Positions 23,835-32,859 of a stretch of 48,117 nucleotides of DNA are shown piece after piece; position 1 is the first letter of the stretch, and every line of letters starts with the position of its first letter. The DNA lies in contig JAESQU010000215.1 of assembly GCA_016764995.1 (NCBI GenBank), positions 1 to 48,117 on the forward strand, read 5' to 3'. Source of the stretch: SAR324 cluster bacterium. Its GTDB lineage: Bacteria > SAR324 > NAC60-12. The notes under the pieces were generated by a model. That model made no database searches. It was not told the origin of the DNA and worked only from the letters and a program-made list of their open reading frames with translations. The position numbers and the translations under genes are program-made.

Positions 23835-26546
23835 TTAATCAGAAAGTTCGGGAAGCCCCATATCTTCCAGCACTTGATTGGATATTTTATCGAGTTCATT
23901 TGCTTTTTTGAAACGGGAACTGGCACGTTGATTAACTCTTTCCAAATCTGCTTTTGTCCGGATAATGGTTGGACGAATAAAAATGAGCAGGTTAATTTTT
24001 TCAAATCCATCTTTTTTGCTGCGAAATAACCATCCAATTAAAGGGATATCTCCAAATCCCGGAATTTTACTCCGTTCACGAACCATTTTTTCTTTGATCA
24101 AACCACCAAGTACAATAATCTTTCCATCTTCTGCAATCACAGAGGTTTTGATGGTACGTTTAAAAATCGTGATTGGGTTGGCTGCCGGGTTCACAACATC
24201 ACTGGACTCCTGGGCAATATCCAGTCGTATACTGTTTTTTCCACTGATCTGCGGTTTAATTTCAAGTTTGATACCAACTTCCTTAAATTGGTACTCTGTT
24301 GTGGTAATATTACTCGCGCTGGTAACAGTTTTTGGTGAAACAGGCACGACGGAAACAACACTAATGTTAGGTACTTCACCCTCTTGGGGATTGTTGATAA
24401 TCATCAACTGCGGATTTGCGAGGACATTTACATCATTGTTATTTTGGACTGCTTTGACAAATGCACCGAAGCTAAAAAATTCTTTTCCTCCAATACTGAT
24501 TGTATTGCCGTTCAAGACTCCAATTGTATTTTCAGCGGCAGTAGTTGCCGCGGTACCTCCTGTTGTGGCGTCTCCCGTGAAAGCTCCTCCTCCAGGGAAT
24601 CCACCCGTAATTATTCGATTTCCGCTAGTAGCTCCTGCGGCTTTCCAGTTTATGCCTAAATCTAAACTTTTTGAAAGCGTAACTTCCATGATAAGCGCTT
24701 CAACATAAACCTGCATTCTCGGCACATCAAGTTCAACTATAATCTGATCCAGAGTTTTGAAGGCGTCCGCCGGTGCAAAAATCAAAAGGGAATTTGTTGC
24801 CTCATCGGCGCTGATTGAAATGTCAGACTGTGTTCCTGAACCGGCAGTTTTGGACAGTGCTTTACTAAGTTGCGGCTTTTCATCTTTCCGGGAAACCTCT
24901 GAAATTCTTCCGGTAACTTCTTTAAGTAAAACAGCAATGTCTTTAGCTACCGCGTGCTGGAGATGATAAAGTTTAAAATTACTGCGAACTTTTCCGCTTT
25001 CCTGGAAAACATCGAGTTGTTTTATCAAAGATAATATTCGTTCGATCTCAAGCCGTCCCGCGATAATGATCAAAGAATTCAAACGTTCTTCTTCAATAAT
25101 TTTAACCGGACTTGCTTTTGCGGTATTACCCTCACCTTTTCCGGCAACAACTCGGTCCGAAAATATTTTTGTCAGGAGATTTGCCATTCTCTTGGCAGAA
25201 GTGTTTTTCAGCGGAATCAACTTGAGCTGTGTTTCACCGGAAGTTCCTTGTTCTGTGTCAAGTTTTGCGATCAGTAGGAGAACCCTGTCAGTTGCCAAAC
25301 GATCCGCGATGATGATCAGGGCATTCAGTCGAGGTTCCGCTATTATTTTAACCGGACTGCCTGTCGCGGTTGCTCCCTCTCCCTTACCAGCAACAACCTT
25401 ATCCGCGAATATTTTTGAAAGCAAAGGAGCCAATGTCGTGGCGGAAGCATAGTTTAATTGCTGCAGCATTATCTGACGGTTCCCTCGTGGAATATCAAGT
25501 TGATCGACCAAGTCGATAATTTGCTGAGTTGTAACAGGATTTGCAATAATAATCAGGGCATTAAAAGGGGCAAACGGAACAATTTTTATTGAAGTTGTTT
25601 TGGGGAAAACAGTCGTAATTAGCGGAACCAGCTTTGCCGCGTCAGAATATTTTAATTCATGAATAGTTGTTTTTGCGCCTTCTACAGGGACATCAACTTT
25701 TTCAATTAATTCAATAATTTCTTCCGTTGTTTCACGATTTGCGACGATGAACATGGAATTTAAGCGAGCCTCAATCAGCAGTTTGAATTGCGTCGGCTTG
25801 CCGTTACGTACTAAATTTGAAAACAATTCAGAAACGGTTTTGTGAATTTCTGTAACATCGTTGTGTAAAATTTTCTGTAAAGTAACAATCTGCTCCACCC
25901 CTTCCGGTGCGGAGGTGTCAAGCATCTCAATGAGTTCCACGATACGGCTTACGTTGGACTCAACATCGATTACAATCAACATGTTCATCGGCTCATAAAC
26001 GAGCAGAACTCCTGTCTTGGAGAAAATTGGCTGCAATGTTGACTGTATCCCCTTGAGGTCTGCATGAACAATGGGAATCAGACGCATCACATAGTTTCCA
26101 CCTTTAGCGCTGATCTTCCCGCCGTCCTTTGAAATCGGCAACCGCGAGAAACGTGCGTCTGCTGAAGGAAGTATTTCCACGACTTTACTCCCTTTTTTGC
26201 GCACCATTGCCAAACCTTGACTGGCCAGTATTTTTTCAAAGAAGAAAAATGCGTCTTGCGGAGTTACTTTGAAATTGCGTGGAGCCGTAATAGACATTTG
26301 TCCGCGCATATTCTTTTCTTCGTAAACAAAAACGGTTCCGGTATTTTCCGAAATTATTTTAATGAATTCTTTGAGGATGATTGTTTGAGGCAGGTTGATG
26401 CTGACCTTTGAGCTGGGTTTCTTTTTTGCTGCTTCAAGTTCAAAAGGCTGCGAAATATGAAACAGTAAAAGGCAAAGTAAAAAAAATCCGGACAACCAAT
26501 TATGTTTCCGGAGCGACTTGGAAATAGAGGTAAAAAAGAAAATCAT
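23835..26546 (-). CDS. gspD: Type II secretion secretin GspD with extended N-domain array (903 aa)
   Basis: This outer-membrane channel subunit has a signal/anchor region to about 38, an N0 domain (about 47-127), then N1/NolW-like domains at about 151-210, 220-287, 293-353, 358-431, 440-513 and 524-608, and a secretin core at 609-865 with VNVLANPQLMIINN and VLGGLIKEKMVRERSKIPGF. Usual GspD proteins have three N1-type domains and about 650-750 residues. The fourth and fifth domains share VVAGKGEG, SPVKII and RLN-LIIIA, which suggests a recent internal duplication (DNA 25008-25475). The core contains a Gly/Thr-rich loop at 640-672. It starts 30 bases after ispD. No gspC, E, F, G or pilot gene is in the window. 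Confidence 0.92.
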   Translation of the reverse strand: MIFFFTSISKSLRKHNWLSGFFLLCLLLFHISQPFELEAAKKKPSSKVSINLPQTIILKEFIKIISENTGTVFVYEEKNMRGQMSITAPRNFKVTPQDAFFFFEKILASQGLAMVRKKGSKVVEILPSADARFSRLPISKDGGKISAKGGNYVMRLIPIVHADLKGIQSTLQPIFSKTGVLLVYEPMNMLIVIDVESNVSRIVELIEMLDTSAPEGVEQIVTLQKILHNDVTEIHKTVSELFSNLVRNGKPTQFKLLIEARLNSMFIVANRETTEEIIELIEKVDVPVEGAKTTIHELKYSDAAKLVPLITTVFPKTTSIKIVPFAPFNALIIIANPVTTQQIIDLVDQLDIPRGNRQIMLQQLNYASATTLAPLLSKIFADKVVAGKGEGATATGSPVKIIAEPRLNALIIIADRLATDRVLLLIAKLDTEQGTSGETQLKLIPLKNTSAKRMANLLTKIFSDRVVAGKGEGNTAKASPVKIIEEERLNSLIIIAGRLEIERILSLIKQLDVFQESGKVRSNFKLYHLQHAVAKDIAVLLKEVTGRISEVSRKDEKPQLSKALSKTAGSGTQSDISISADEATNSLLIFAPADAFKTLDQIIVELDVPRMQVYVEALIMEVTLSKSLDLGINWKAAGATSGNRIITGGFPGGGAFTGDATTGGTAATTAAENTIGVLNGNTISIGGKEFFSFGAFVKAVQNNNDVNVLANPQLMIINNPQEGEVPNISVVSVVPVSPKTVTSASNITTTEYQFKEVGIKLEIKPQISGKNSIRLDIAQESSDVVNPAANPITIFKRTIKTSVIAEDGKIIVLGGLIKEKMVRERSKIPGFGDIPLIGWLFRSKKDGFEKINLLIFIRPTIIRTKADLERVNQRASSRFKKANELDKISNQVLEDMGLPELSD

Positions 26547-26576
26547 GTAAGTGTAGTGATCAAATTTCTTTGAATT

Positions 26577-27266
26577 TCAGGATAGTTTTTTTGAATTCAG
26601 CAGCCAATCTGCCAGTTCCAAATCAGCAGGAGTTGTGATTTTTAAATTTTGCGGATCACCTTCAACTGTTGTAATTCTTCCGCCGGCTTTTTCAACCATT
26701 GACGCATCATCAGTAACCGTCCACTTGTTTGCTGTTGCCTGCATTGAAGCATGCAGAAGTTGTTCAAAGAGAAATCCTTGTGGTGTCTGCACGGCAAATA
26801 ATTTACTCCGATCAACAACCTCAGTTTTTTCCTTAGTAACTCGTCGAATCGTGTCCACCAGTGGTATAACCGGAATCGCGGCTCCATGTTCAAGCGCAGC
26901 GTCCAATACACGGTCTATTATTTCTGCACGGCAAAACGGCCGTGCTCCATCGTGTACCAGCACAAGTTCCGGAACCGGTTTTTCCTGCAAAACTCTCAGC
27001 AAGGCATTATGCACAGAGTCTTGACGGCGCTTCCCGCCTTCAACCAAAACAACTTCCTTCGGGATAATTTTTTCAAAAACATGACGATCCTGAGCAGCAA
27101 CGGTCAAAAAGATTTTCCTGATTCCCGAGTGTTTTAAAAATAGCTCAAGGCTAAACTCAAGTATTGTACGTGTTCCTAATGGAAGAAGCAATTTATTGTG
27201 ATTCCCTCCCATACGTGTTCCTTGCCCTGCGGCAACAATCACGACAACTACATCTCGGTCAGTCAT
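26577..27266 (-). CDS. ispD: 2-C-methyl-D-erythritol 4-phosphate cytidylyltransferase IspD (229 aa)
   Basis: IspD transfers CMP from CTP to MEP in the third step of the non-mevalonate isoprenoid pathway. Motifs are VAAGQGTRMGGNHNKLLLPL (residues 11-30, the nucleotide-binding loop with the catalytic basic residues), LVHDGARPF at about 116-124, VTDDASMVEKAGG and GDPQNLKITTPADL. The length is normal. No ispF follows; the next gene on the strand is gspD, 30 bases away. The 250-base divergent gap upstream must hold promoters for this run and for the oxidoreductase operon. Confidence 0.95.
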   Translation of the reverse strand: MTDRDVVVVIVAAGQGTRMGGNHNKLLLPLGTRTILEFSLELFLKHSGIRKIFLTVAAQDRHVFEKIIPKEVVLVEGGKRRQDSVHNALLRVLQEKPVPELVLVHDGARPFCRAEIIDRVLDAALEHGAAIPVIPLVDTIRRVTKEKTEVVDRSKLFAVQTPQGFLFEQLLHASMQATANKWTVTDDASMVEKAGGRITTVEGDPQNLKITTPADLELADWLLNSKKLS

Positions 27267-27516
27267 TCTATCTCAATGTGGAAAGTTTGAAAAAATCAAT
27301 AGCTGGACAAACAAAAAAGCTAAATATCTCAACTGCTAAGGCTAAGAAATTTTGCTACTAAAAGTCCAGATAAAACGAGAACTTACGATAGTGTTACTAA
27401 TTGAGTCGCATATCAGACTTGTAAAAAAGATCACACAAACTAAACTAAGTGTGCACAAGTGGACAGAGAGTTTCAATTGTGAAGATTAACCGATAACAAT
27501 AAACAAAGAACTAAAT

Positions 27517-28407
27517 ATGTCTGAAAAAACAGCATTCATTGGACTCGGCGTGATGGGCTATCCCATGGCGGGCTTTTTAGCAAGTGCCGGAAATAAAGTT
27601 ACAGTCTATAACCGTACTACCAAAAAAGCGGAAAAATGGGTGAAAGAATATGGAGGTGAACTGGCCTTAACTCCTGCAGAAGCAGCTAAAGACGCGGATT
27701 TTGTCTTTTGCTGTGTGGGCAACGATAATGATTTGCGTTCTGTTACAATCGGTAATGGCGGCGTATTTTCAGGTATGACTGCCGGAACTGTTTTCGTGGA
27801 TCACACGACTGCGTCGGCAAAAGTCGCCCGTGAACTTGCGGATGCCGCGCATAAACTAGCTTGCACATTCCTGGATGCTCCTGTGTCCGGAGGACAGGCC
27901 GGTGCGGAAAATGGAGTCTTAACAGTGATGGTTGGCGGTGACGAAGGAAGTTTCACAAAAGCAGAACCACTCATAAGCAATTACGCGAAAATGACTAAGC
28001 TCCTGGGGCCGGTAGGTTATGGTCAATTGACAAAAATGGTCAATCAAATTTGTATAGCCGGAATAGTACAAGGTTTGGCGGAAGGGATTCATTTTGCCAA
28101 GGCAGTTGGTCTTGATGTTGAGCAAGTGATCGAAACCATATCCAAGGGCGCCGCTCAATCATGGCAAATGGAAAATCGTTACAAAACCATGAACGAAAAT
28201 TTTTTTGAATATGGTTTTGCCGTCGATTGGATGCGTAAAGATTTGGGAATTGCGCTTGAAGAAGGTCGCGCCAACCAGGCACATTTGCCTGTCACCGCAC
28301 TGGTTGATCAATTTTATTCTGAAGTGCAGGCACTCGGCGGAAGCCGCTGGGACACTTCCAGTTTGATTGCCCGATTGGAGGCAATGCGTAAGCTAAAAGA
28401 TAAATAA
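27517..28407 (+). CDS. 3-hydroxyisobutyrate dehydrogenase-family NAD(P)-dependent oxidoreductase (296 aa)
   Basis: The N-terminal Rossmann fold begins AFIGLGVMGYPMAGFLASAG with GLGxMGxxMA, then VYNRTTKK, the position that selects NADP in many members. FLDAPVSGGQAGAENGVLTV is the substrate-binding signature, and the catalytic lysine lies in GYGQLTKMVNQ at about 169-179. The beta-hydroxyacid dehydrogenase family oxidises 3-hydroxyisobutyrate, tartronate semialdehyde, glyoxylate or succinate semialdehyde; the substrate here is not fixed by sequence. It heads a three-gene operon with aldehyde dehydrogenase and SDR genes, 15 bases before the next one, which suggests catabolism of a small hydroxy or polyol compound. 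Confidence 0.9.
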   Translation: MSEKTAFIGLGVMGYPMAGFLASAGNKVTVYNRTTKKAEKWVKEYGGELALTPAEAAKDADFVFCCVGNDNDLRSVTIGNGGVFSGMTAGTVFVDHTTASAKVARELADAAHKLACTFLDAPVSGGQAGAENGVLTVMVGGDEGSFTKAEPLISNYAKMTKLLGPVGYGQLTKMVNQICIAGIVQGLAEGIHFAKAVGLDVEQVIETISKGAAQSWQMENRYKTMNENFFEYGFAVDWMRKDLGIALEEGRANQAHLPVTALVDQFYSEVQALGGSRWDTSSLIARLEAMRKLKDK

Positions 28408-28422
28408 ATACAGGAGAATAGA

Positions 28423-29871
28423 GTGAAAATAATTGAAGGAAAAGTCCTCATAGACGGTAATTGGCAAGATCCTGAATCCGGAGAAACCCTGCCGGTAATG
28501 GATCCAAGTGACGGCAGCGAATTTGGACGCATAGCCAGCGGTTCAGCTGCGGATATCGACCGTGCCGTTCAGGCAGCTCAAAATGCGATGGACGGTGAAT
28601 GGGGCAAAACAATTCCCGTGGAACGCGGCCGTTTGCTACAAAAGTTGAGTTCACTGATATTGGAGAATGAAACTGAGTTGACAGAAATGGAAGCTCGGGA
28701 TGTTGGAAAACCCTTAACGCAAGCCCGTGTAGATGTCAGGGCCTGTGCCCGATATTTTGAGTTTTACGGAGGTGCAGCGGACAAAGTGCATGGTGAAACA
28801 ATCCCGTATCTTGAAGGCTATACCGTACTTACTCTCCGGGAACCACACGGTGTTACCGGACACATTATTCCCTGGAATTATCCACTTCAAATAATTGGAC
28901 GCACAATCGGTGGTGCTTTGACAATGGGTAACGCCTGTGTGCTTAAACCTGGTGAAGAAGCTTCACAAACAGCGCTGATGATTGGTGAATTGTCAAGGCA
29001 AGCAGGTTTTCCTCCGGGAGTTTTCAACATAGTTCCGGGACTCGGAGAAGTTGCAGGAAATGCTCTCATACATCATTCCGGAGTAAACCATCTTTCTTTC
29101 ACAGGCTCCACAGAAGTTGGAGCTTTGGTTCAGCAAGCTGCCGCAAAAAACGCGATTCCGGTTACTTTGGAACTGGGCGGAAAATCTCCGCAAGTAGTTT
29201 TTGCCGACGCTGATTTGGAAAAAGCATTGCCTTTTCTGGTCAATGCCAGCATTCAGAATTGCGGACAAACCTGTTCCGCCGCCAGCAGGGTTTTGGTGGA
29301 AAGTTCAATTTACGAAGAACTAACGTCCCTTCTGGAAAATAAATTCAAAGAGCTGCGCGTCGGTCCTGCATTCCGGGATTTAAATTGCGGTCCGCTGATC
29401 AGTCCGGAACAAAAAAAACGGTTGGAAAAATTTTTAGCTCAAGCAAGAGCAGACGGATTAAACATTTCCGCAGAAGGTAAAATAATGGAGGATGCGCCTT
29501 CCGGAGGAAATTATGTAAAACCGATGCTGATCCGGGATGTACCTCCGGATCATGCTGTGGCGCAGGAAGAATTGTTCGGACCCGTGTTGGCGGTGATGCC
29601 GTTTGAAGATGAAGACGAAGCTGTCAAATTGGCAAATGGGACCCCTTTTGGTTTAGTTTCCGGAGTCTGGACAAGAGACGGCGCGCGCCAATTCAGGATG
29701 GCAAAAAGGATTAAATCCGGACAAGTTTTCATCAACAACTACGGTGCGGGCGGAGGAGTCGAATTGCCTTTCGGTGGAGTGAAACTCAGCGGTCACGGAC
29801 GTGAAAAAGGGTTTGAAGCGCTTTACGGTTTTTCTGTCACCAAAACAATTGCCATTCATCACGGAGAATAA
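28423..29871 (+). CDS. NAD(P)-dependent aldehyde dehydrogenase (482 aa)
   Basis: ALDH superfamily motifs are in order: IPWNYPLQ with the oxyanion Asn, FTGSTEVG, LELGGKSPQVVF with the general-base Glu, and NCGQTCSAASRVLV with the catalytic Cys. GREKGFEALYGFSVTKTI closes the protein, as in betaine/4-aminobutanal-type dehydrogenases. The start is GTG 28423, preceded by AGGAGA at 28412-28417. It lies between the hydroxyacid dehydrogenase gene and the SDR gene, and its stop is one base before the SDR ATG. The exact aldehyde is unknown; aminoaldehydes are a reasonable guess. Confidence 0.93.
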   Translation: MKIIEGKVLIDGNWQDPESGETLPVMDPSDGSEFGRIASGSAADIDRAVQAAQNAMDGEWGKTIPVERGRLLQKLSSLILENETELTEMEARDVGKPLTQARVDVRACARYFEFYGGAADKVHGETIPYLEGYTVLTLREPHGVTGHIIPWNYPLQIIGRTIGGALTMGNACVLKPGEEASQTALMIGELSRQAGFPPGVFNIVPGLGEVAGNALIHHSGVNHLSFTGSTEVGALVQQAAAKNAIPVTLELGGKSPQVVFADADLEKALPFLVNASIQNCGQTCSAASRVLVESSIYEELTSLLENKFKELRVGPAFRDLNCGPLISPEQKKRLEKFLAQARADGLNISAEGKIMEDAPSGGNYVKPMLIRDVPPDHAVAQEELFGPVLAVMPFEDEDEAVKLANGTPFGLVSGVWTRDGARQFRMAKRIKSGQVFINNYGAGGGVELPFGGVKLSGHGREKGFEALYGFSVTKTIAIHHGE

Positions 29872-29872
29872 A

Positions 29873-30619
29873 ATGCGTCTGCAGAATAAAATTGCACTTG
29901 TTACTGGAGCCGGTTCGGGATTCGGACGCGGTATTGCCACTCGTTTTGCCCAAGAAGGAGCAAAGGTAGTCATCGCGGATATTAACGAGCAAACAGCCAA
30001 AAAGGTTGCCCGTGACATTGGTGACAGTGCGATTGCGGTTGTTGCGGATGTTAGTGAAAATTCGGATGTGGAAGCAATGATTCAACAAACTGTTGAACAA
30101 TGGGGACGACTTGATATTTTGGTAAATAACGCCGGAACCACTCATCGCAACAAACCCATGACAGAAGTCACTGAGGAGGAGTTTGACAAGATTTTTGCAG
30201 TCAATGTTAAATCGGTTTTTCTGACGGCAAAACACGGAGTGCCGCTGATGAAAAAACAGGGGCACGGTGCAATCCTCAATGTCGCTTCTACAGCAGGTCT
30301 GCGTCCACGTCCGGGGCTGGCATGGTACAACACTTCAAAGGGCGCGATGATCACTGCGACTAAAGCCATGGCGATTGAGTTGGCTCCGGACAAAATTCGC
30401 GTCAATGCGATCAATCCGGTAGCAGGTGAAACGGGAATGCTGCATCTTTTTATGGGAGAAGATACTCCTGAAAAACGGGCTCAATTCGTTTCCAGTATTC
30501 CCTGGGGGCGTTTGAGTCTTCCGGAAGATATGGCAAATGCCGCTCTCTTTTTGTGTTCAGATGAAGCTGACATGGTGACAGGAACCTGCATGGAAGTTGA
30601 TGGCGGACGCTGTATTTAA
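29873..30619 (+). CDS. Short-chain dehydrogenase/reductase (248 aa)
   Basis: This is a classical SDR. TGAGSGFGRGIA at 10-21 is the cofactor loop, VVIADINE has an Asp that favours NAD, and NNAG is at about 85-88. The catalytic Ser is in NVASTAG, and Tyr and Lys in WYNTSKGA. The C-terminus reads VDGGRCI. A start further upstream would overlap the ALDH gene; ATG 29873, with CGGAGA just before it, gives the normal family length. It is translationally tight with the ALDH gene (one base between). It resembles 3-oxoacyl-ACP reductase or glucose 1-dehydrogenase-type enzymes, but the substrate is unknown. Confidence 0.92.
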   Translation: MRLQNKIALVTGAGSGFGRGIATRFAQEGAKVVIADINEQTAKKVARDIGDSAIAVVADVSENSDVEAMIQQTVEQWGRLDILVNNAGTTHRNKPMTEVTEEEFDKIFAVNVKSVFLTAKHGVPLMKKQGHGAILNVASTAGLRPRPGLAWYNTSKGAMITATKAMAIELAPDKIRVNAINPVAGETGMLHLFMGEDTPEKRAQFVSSIPWGRLSLPEDMANAALFLCSDEADMVTGTCMEVDGGRCI

Positions 30620-30662
30620 ATTAATGTTTCAAAAACAAATCCAATTTTTTCAGTCACGTATC

Positions 30663-30728
30663 TGATGATGCCTTCATAAAAAATCATCTAACCATGTCCG
30701 TTGCTTACGCAACGAGAAATTTTGCATG
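30663..30728. repeat. Dispersed intergenic repeat, copy A
   Basis: About 65 bases here align with a stretch at 39315-39379: TGATGC, an A run, CTAA and GTTGCTTACGCAACGAGAA line up with TGATGCACTC, TAAAAAGTC and ATTGCTTACGAAGCGAGAA. The TGATGCACTCxTAAAAAGTC head resembles a short repeat that recurs in deltaproteobacterial intergenic DNA. Copy A is the more degraded of the two. Confidence 0.4.
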
Positions 30729-30850
30729 AGTTAAAATCTCATATTTATCAGATTTTTCCCTATGGTCGAAATAACTGTGTTTATTCAAGATTTTTCAAGA
30801 GAACGTCAATGACAATTTAATAAATTTATTTTAACTTCGCGAAATTCTGT

Positions 30851-31471
30851 ATGTCCAACAACAAAAAAATGACTGTCGTCTGTCTCGATTTTGAAGGTGT
30901 TTTGATTCCAGAAATATGGAAAGGTTTGGCGAGTATCAGTCAGATTGATGAGTTGAATCTTACAACGCGTGATATTGCCGATTACGATGAATTGATGCGA
31001 CATCGTTTGAAAATTTGTGATCGGCACAAACTAACACTTAAGGACATTCATAAAGTAGTTGAACAAATAGAACCGTTGGAAGGCGCAGTTGAATTTTTAA
31101 CTTGGTTGAGGACACGTCATGAAGTGATAATCCTTTCTGATACTTTCAGAGAATTTATCGAGCCGTTGTTGCATAAACTGCAATACCCAACGGTATTTTG
31201 TCATTCACTGGAACTCGATGATGATTTGCGAATTGTCGATTATTGCCTCCGACAAAAAGATCAAAAAAGACATGCGGTAAAAGCTTTGAAAAATCTGAAT
31301 TATCATACCGTTGCAGTTGGAGATTCTTATAACGATATCAGTATGCTGAAAGAAGCAGATCATGGAATTTTTTTCCGCCCCACTAATAAAATCACCTCAG
31401 AGTATCCATCATTCCCTGTGACACATGAATTTGAGATGCTGAAAACTGAACTAGAACGGATTGTAAAATAA
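30851..31471 (+). CDS. thrH: Phosphoserine phosphatase/homoserine phosphotransferase ThrH-type (206 aa)
   Basis: This HAD-superfamily phosphatase has motif I as CLDFEGVLIPEIW (catalytic Asp at residue 13), motif II as LSDTFREFIEPL, a lysine in QKRHAV and motif III as AVGDSYNDISML. The EGVLIPEIW variant and the length of 206 aa point to ThrH, described in Pseudomonas as having phosphoserine phosphatase and phosphoserine:homoserine phosphotransferase activity, and not to classical SerB. Its stop codon TAA shares a base with the ATG of the following rRNA methyltransferase gene. Confidence 0.9.
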   Translation: MSNNKKMTVVCLDFEGVLIPEIWKGLASISQIDELNLTTRDIADYDELMRHRLKICDRHKLTLKDIHKVVEQIEPLEGAVEFLTWLRTRHEVIILSDTFREFIEPLLHKLQYPTVFCHSLELDDDLRIVDYCLRQKDQKRHAVKALKNLNYHTVAVGDSYNDISMLKEADHGIFFRPTNKITSEYPSFPVTHEFEMLKTELERIVK

Positions 31472-32370
31472 TGCGTAAAAAAGGATTCAGGATTCAAAAG
31501 GGAAAAAATAAACGGCAACAGTTCGAAAGAGAGCGTATAATTCTGACTGCGAACAAAGAAGGTAAAGGCGGAAATGCCGGGGGAACATCGAGTGAATTGC
31601 TCTATGGGATTCTTCCTGTACTTGGCGCGTTGCAGCATCGACGGAGAAAACTGGATCACCTCTACTTGAAATACAATTCGGATACTTCAGAACGCCTGAG
31701 AGAAATCCGGATGCTTGCTGATAAAATTCAACTCAAAGTTAGTGAAGTTCCTATAACTGAACTTGCTGAAATGTGTCCGGATACTGTTCATCAAGGTGTG
31801 GTGCTGCGTTGCAGGGCTTTGCCTGTCTCCTCATGGTCTGATCTTCCCAGAACCGCAGAAGGTCAACACACTTTAATTGTTGCGCTTGATCAAATTGAGG
31901 ATCCACATAATTTGGGTGCGATTCTTCGATCATGCGGGTTTTTTAATGTGAACGCGGTGGTCGTGCCGCAGGATCATTCTTCCGGTCTCACTCCCACAGT
32001 CTCAAAATCATCGGCTGGTGTATCAGAATGGTTTCCTGTAATATCAGTCCCTAACCTGGCCAGATTTCTTCAAGAACAAAAATCTAAAGGGCTTTGGGTG
32101 GTGGGTCTTGATGGAGAAGCTACTGAAAGTGTGGCGAATCTTGTACGAGACAGACCGTTGATTTTGGTGCTGGGTAACGAAGGTCGCGGTTTGCGTCAAC
32201 TTATCCGGAAACGTTGCGACTGGCTTGTGCGTATTCCTGGGAATCCGCAAGTATCTTCTTTAAACGTCAGCAATGCCGCCGCAGTATCGCTCTACCACTT
32301 GTCACATAAAAATATGGAAACGTCATCCAGTCATCTCAAAAATTCACGCAAAACTTGTGACCGATTTTGA
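31471..32370 (+). CDS. rlmB: TrmH-family 23S rRNA 2'-O-methyltransferase, RlmB-type (299 aa)
   Basis: This is a SPOUT methyltransferase. A basic N-terminal tail is followed by a substrate-binding domain (LLYGILPVLGALQHRRRKLD) and a C-terminal SPOUT knot with motif 1 ALDQIEDPHNLGAILRS, motif 2 LVLGNEGRGLR and motif 3 SLNVSNAAAVSLY. RlmB methylates G2251 in the 23S P loop. The fit to RlmB is good, but other TrmH paralogues cannot be excluded. It starts on the last base of the thrH stop, so translation is probably coupled. Confidence 0.9.
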   Translation: MRKKGFRIQKGKNKRQQFERERIILTANKEGKGGNAGGTSSELLYGILPVLGALQHRRRKLDHLYLKYNSDTSERLREIRMLADKIQLKVSEVPITELAEMCPDTVHQGVVLRCRALPVSSWSDLPRTAEGQHTLIVALDQIEDPHNLGAILRSCGFFNVNAVVVPQDHSSGLTPTVSKSSAGVSEWFPVISVPNLARFLQEQKSKGLWVVGLDGEATESVANLVRDRPLILVLGNEGRGLRQLIRKRCDWLVRIPGNPQVSSLNVSNAAAVSLYHLSHKNMETSSSHLKNSRKTCDRF

Positions 32371-32447
32371 GCTAGGAAATTGAAACAATTTTTAACAAAA
32401 CTAGACAGAATTCACAAATTATCAAAACAAATTGAGAAGCTTTAATC

Positions 32448-32475
32448 ACGACTTTGACGCAGTATCGTAAGTCGT
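32448..32475. terminator. Weak inverted repeat between rlmB and higA
   Basis: ACGACTT 32448-32454 and AAGTCGT 32469-32475 are perfect 7-base arms with a 14-base loop in the gap between the convergent rlmB and higA. No T run follows closely, so a terminator role is tentative. Confidence 0.3.
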
Positions 32476-32556
32476 TGAGTCAAGAATGTGTAACGGGGGA
32501 GTTGCGGATAAGCTGCCAAAGTTGAAACTTGTATTAAAAAAAATTAGGCGCTGTAA

Positions 32557-32850
32557 TCAAGCGAACGCTACTATTTTTTCAAGTTCTCCGGATTCGCTTT
32601 CTTTGATCAGGTCAATGTCATACTGTGTTTGGAGGCGCAGGAAATATCCTTCGGAAAGACCAAAAGATTTAGCCAGCCTCAAGCCGACTTTTGGGGAAAT
32701 CCGTCTTTTTCCTCTGAGAATTTCACTGATTGTCATATTAGAAATTCCAGTGTTTTTGGCCAATTTATAGGCACTCAGTCCCAGAGGAATCATAAATTCT
32801 TCCTTCAAGAAGATTCCCGGACATTCTAAAGGTATCAACTTTTTTGCCAT
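32557..32850 (-). CDS. higA: HigA-type antitoxin, XRE-family (97 aa)
   Basis: The protein opens with the HigA pattern PGIFLKEEFMIPLGLSAYKL, followed by an HTH (ISNMTISEILRGKRRISPKV) and LRLAKSFGLSEGYFLRLQTQYD. It binds its operator and neutralises the toxin encoded 9 bases upstream. Toxin-first order is characteristic of higBA. Both genes look intact. Confidence 0.92.
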   Translation of the reverse strand: MAKKLIPLECPGIFLKEEFMIPLGLSAYKLAKNTGISNMTISEILRGKRRISPKVGLRLAKSFGLSEGYFLRLQTQYDIDLIKESESGELEKIVAFA

Positions 32851-32859
32851 TGCTTCCTT

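Noticed and set aside
23965-24708. Long plus-strand frame (247 codons) opposite gspD
   Set aside because: It is the antisense shadow of the well-conserved secretin core; its hydrophobic look comes from the complementary codons.
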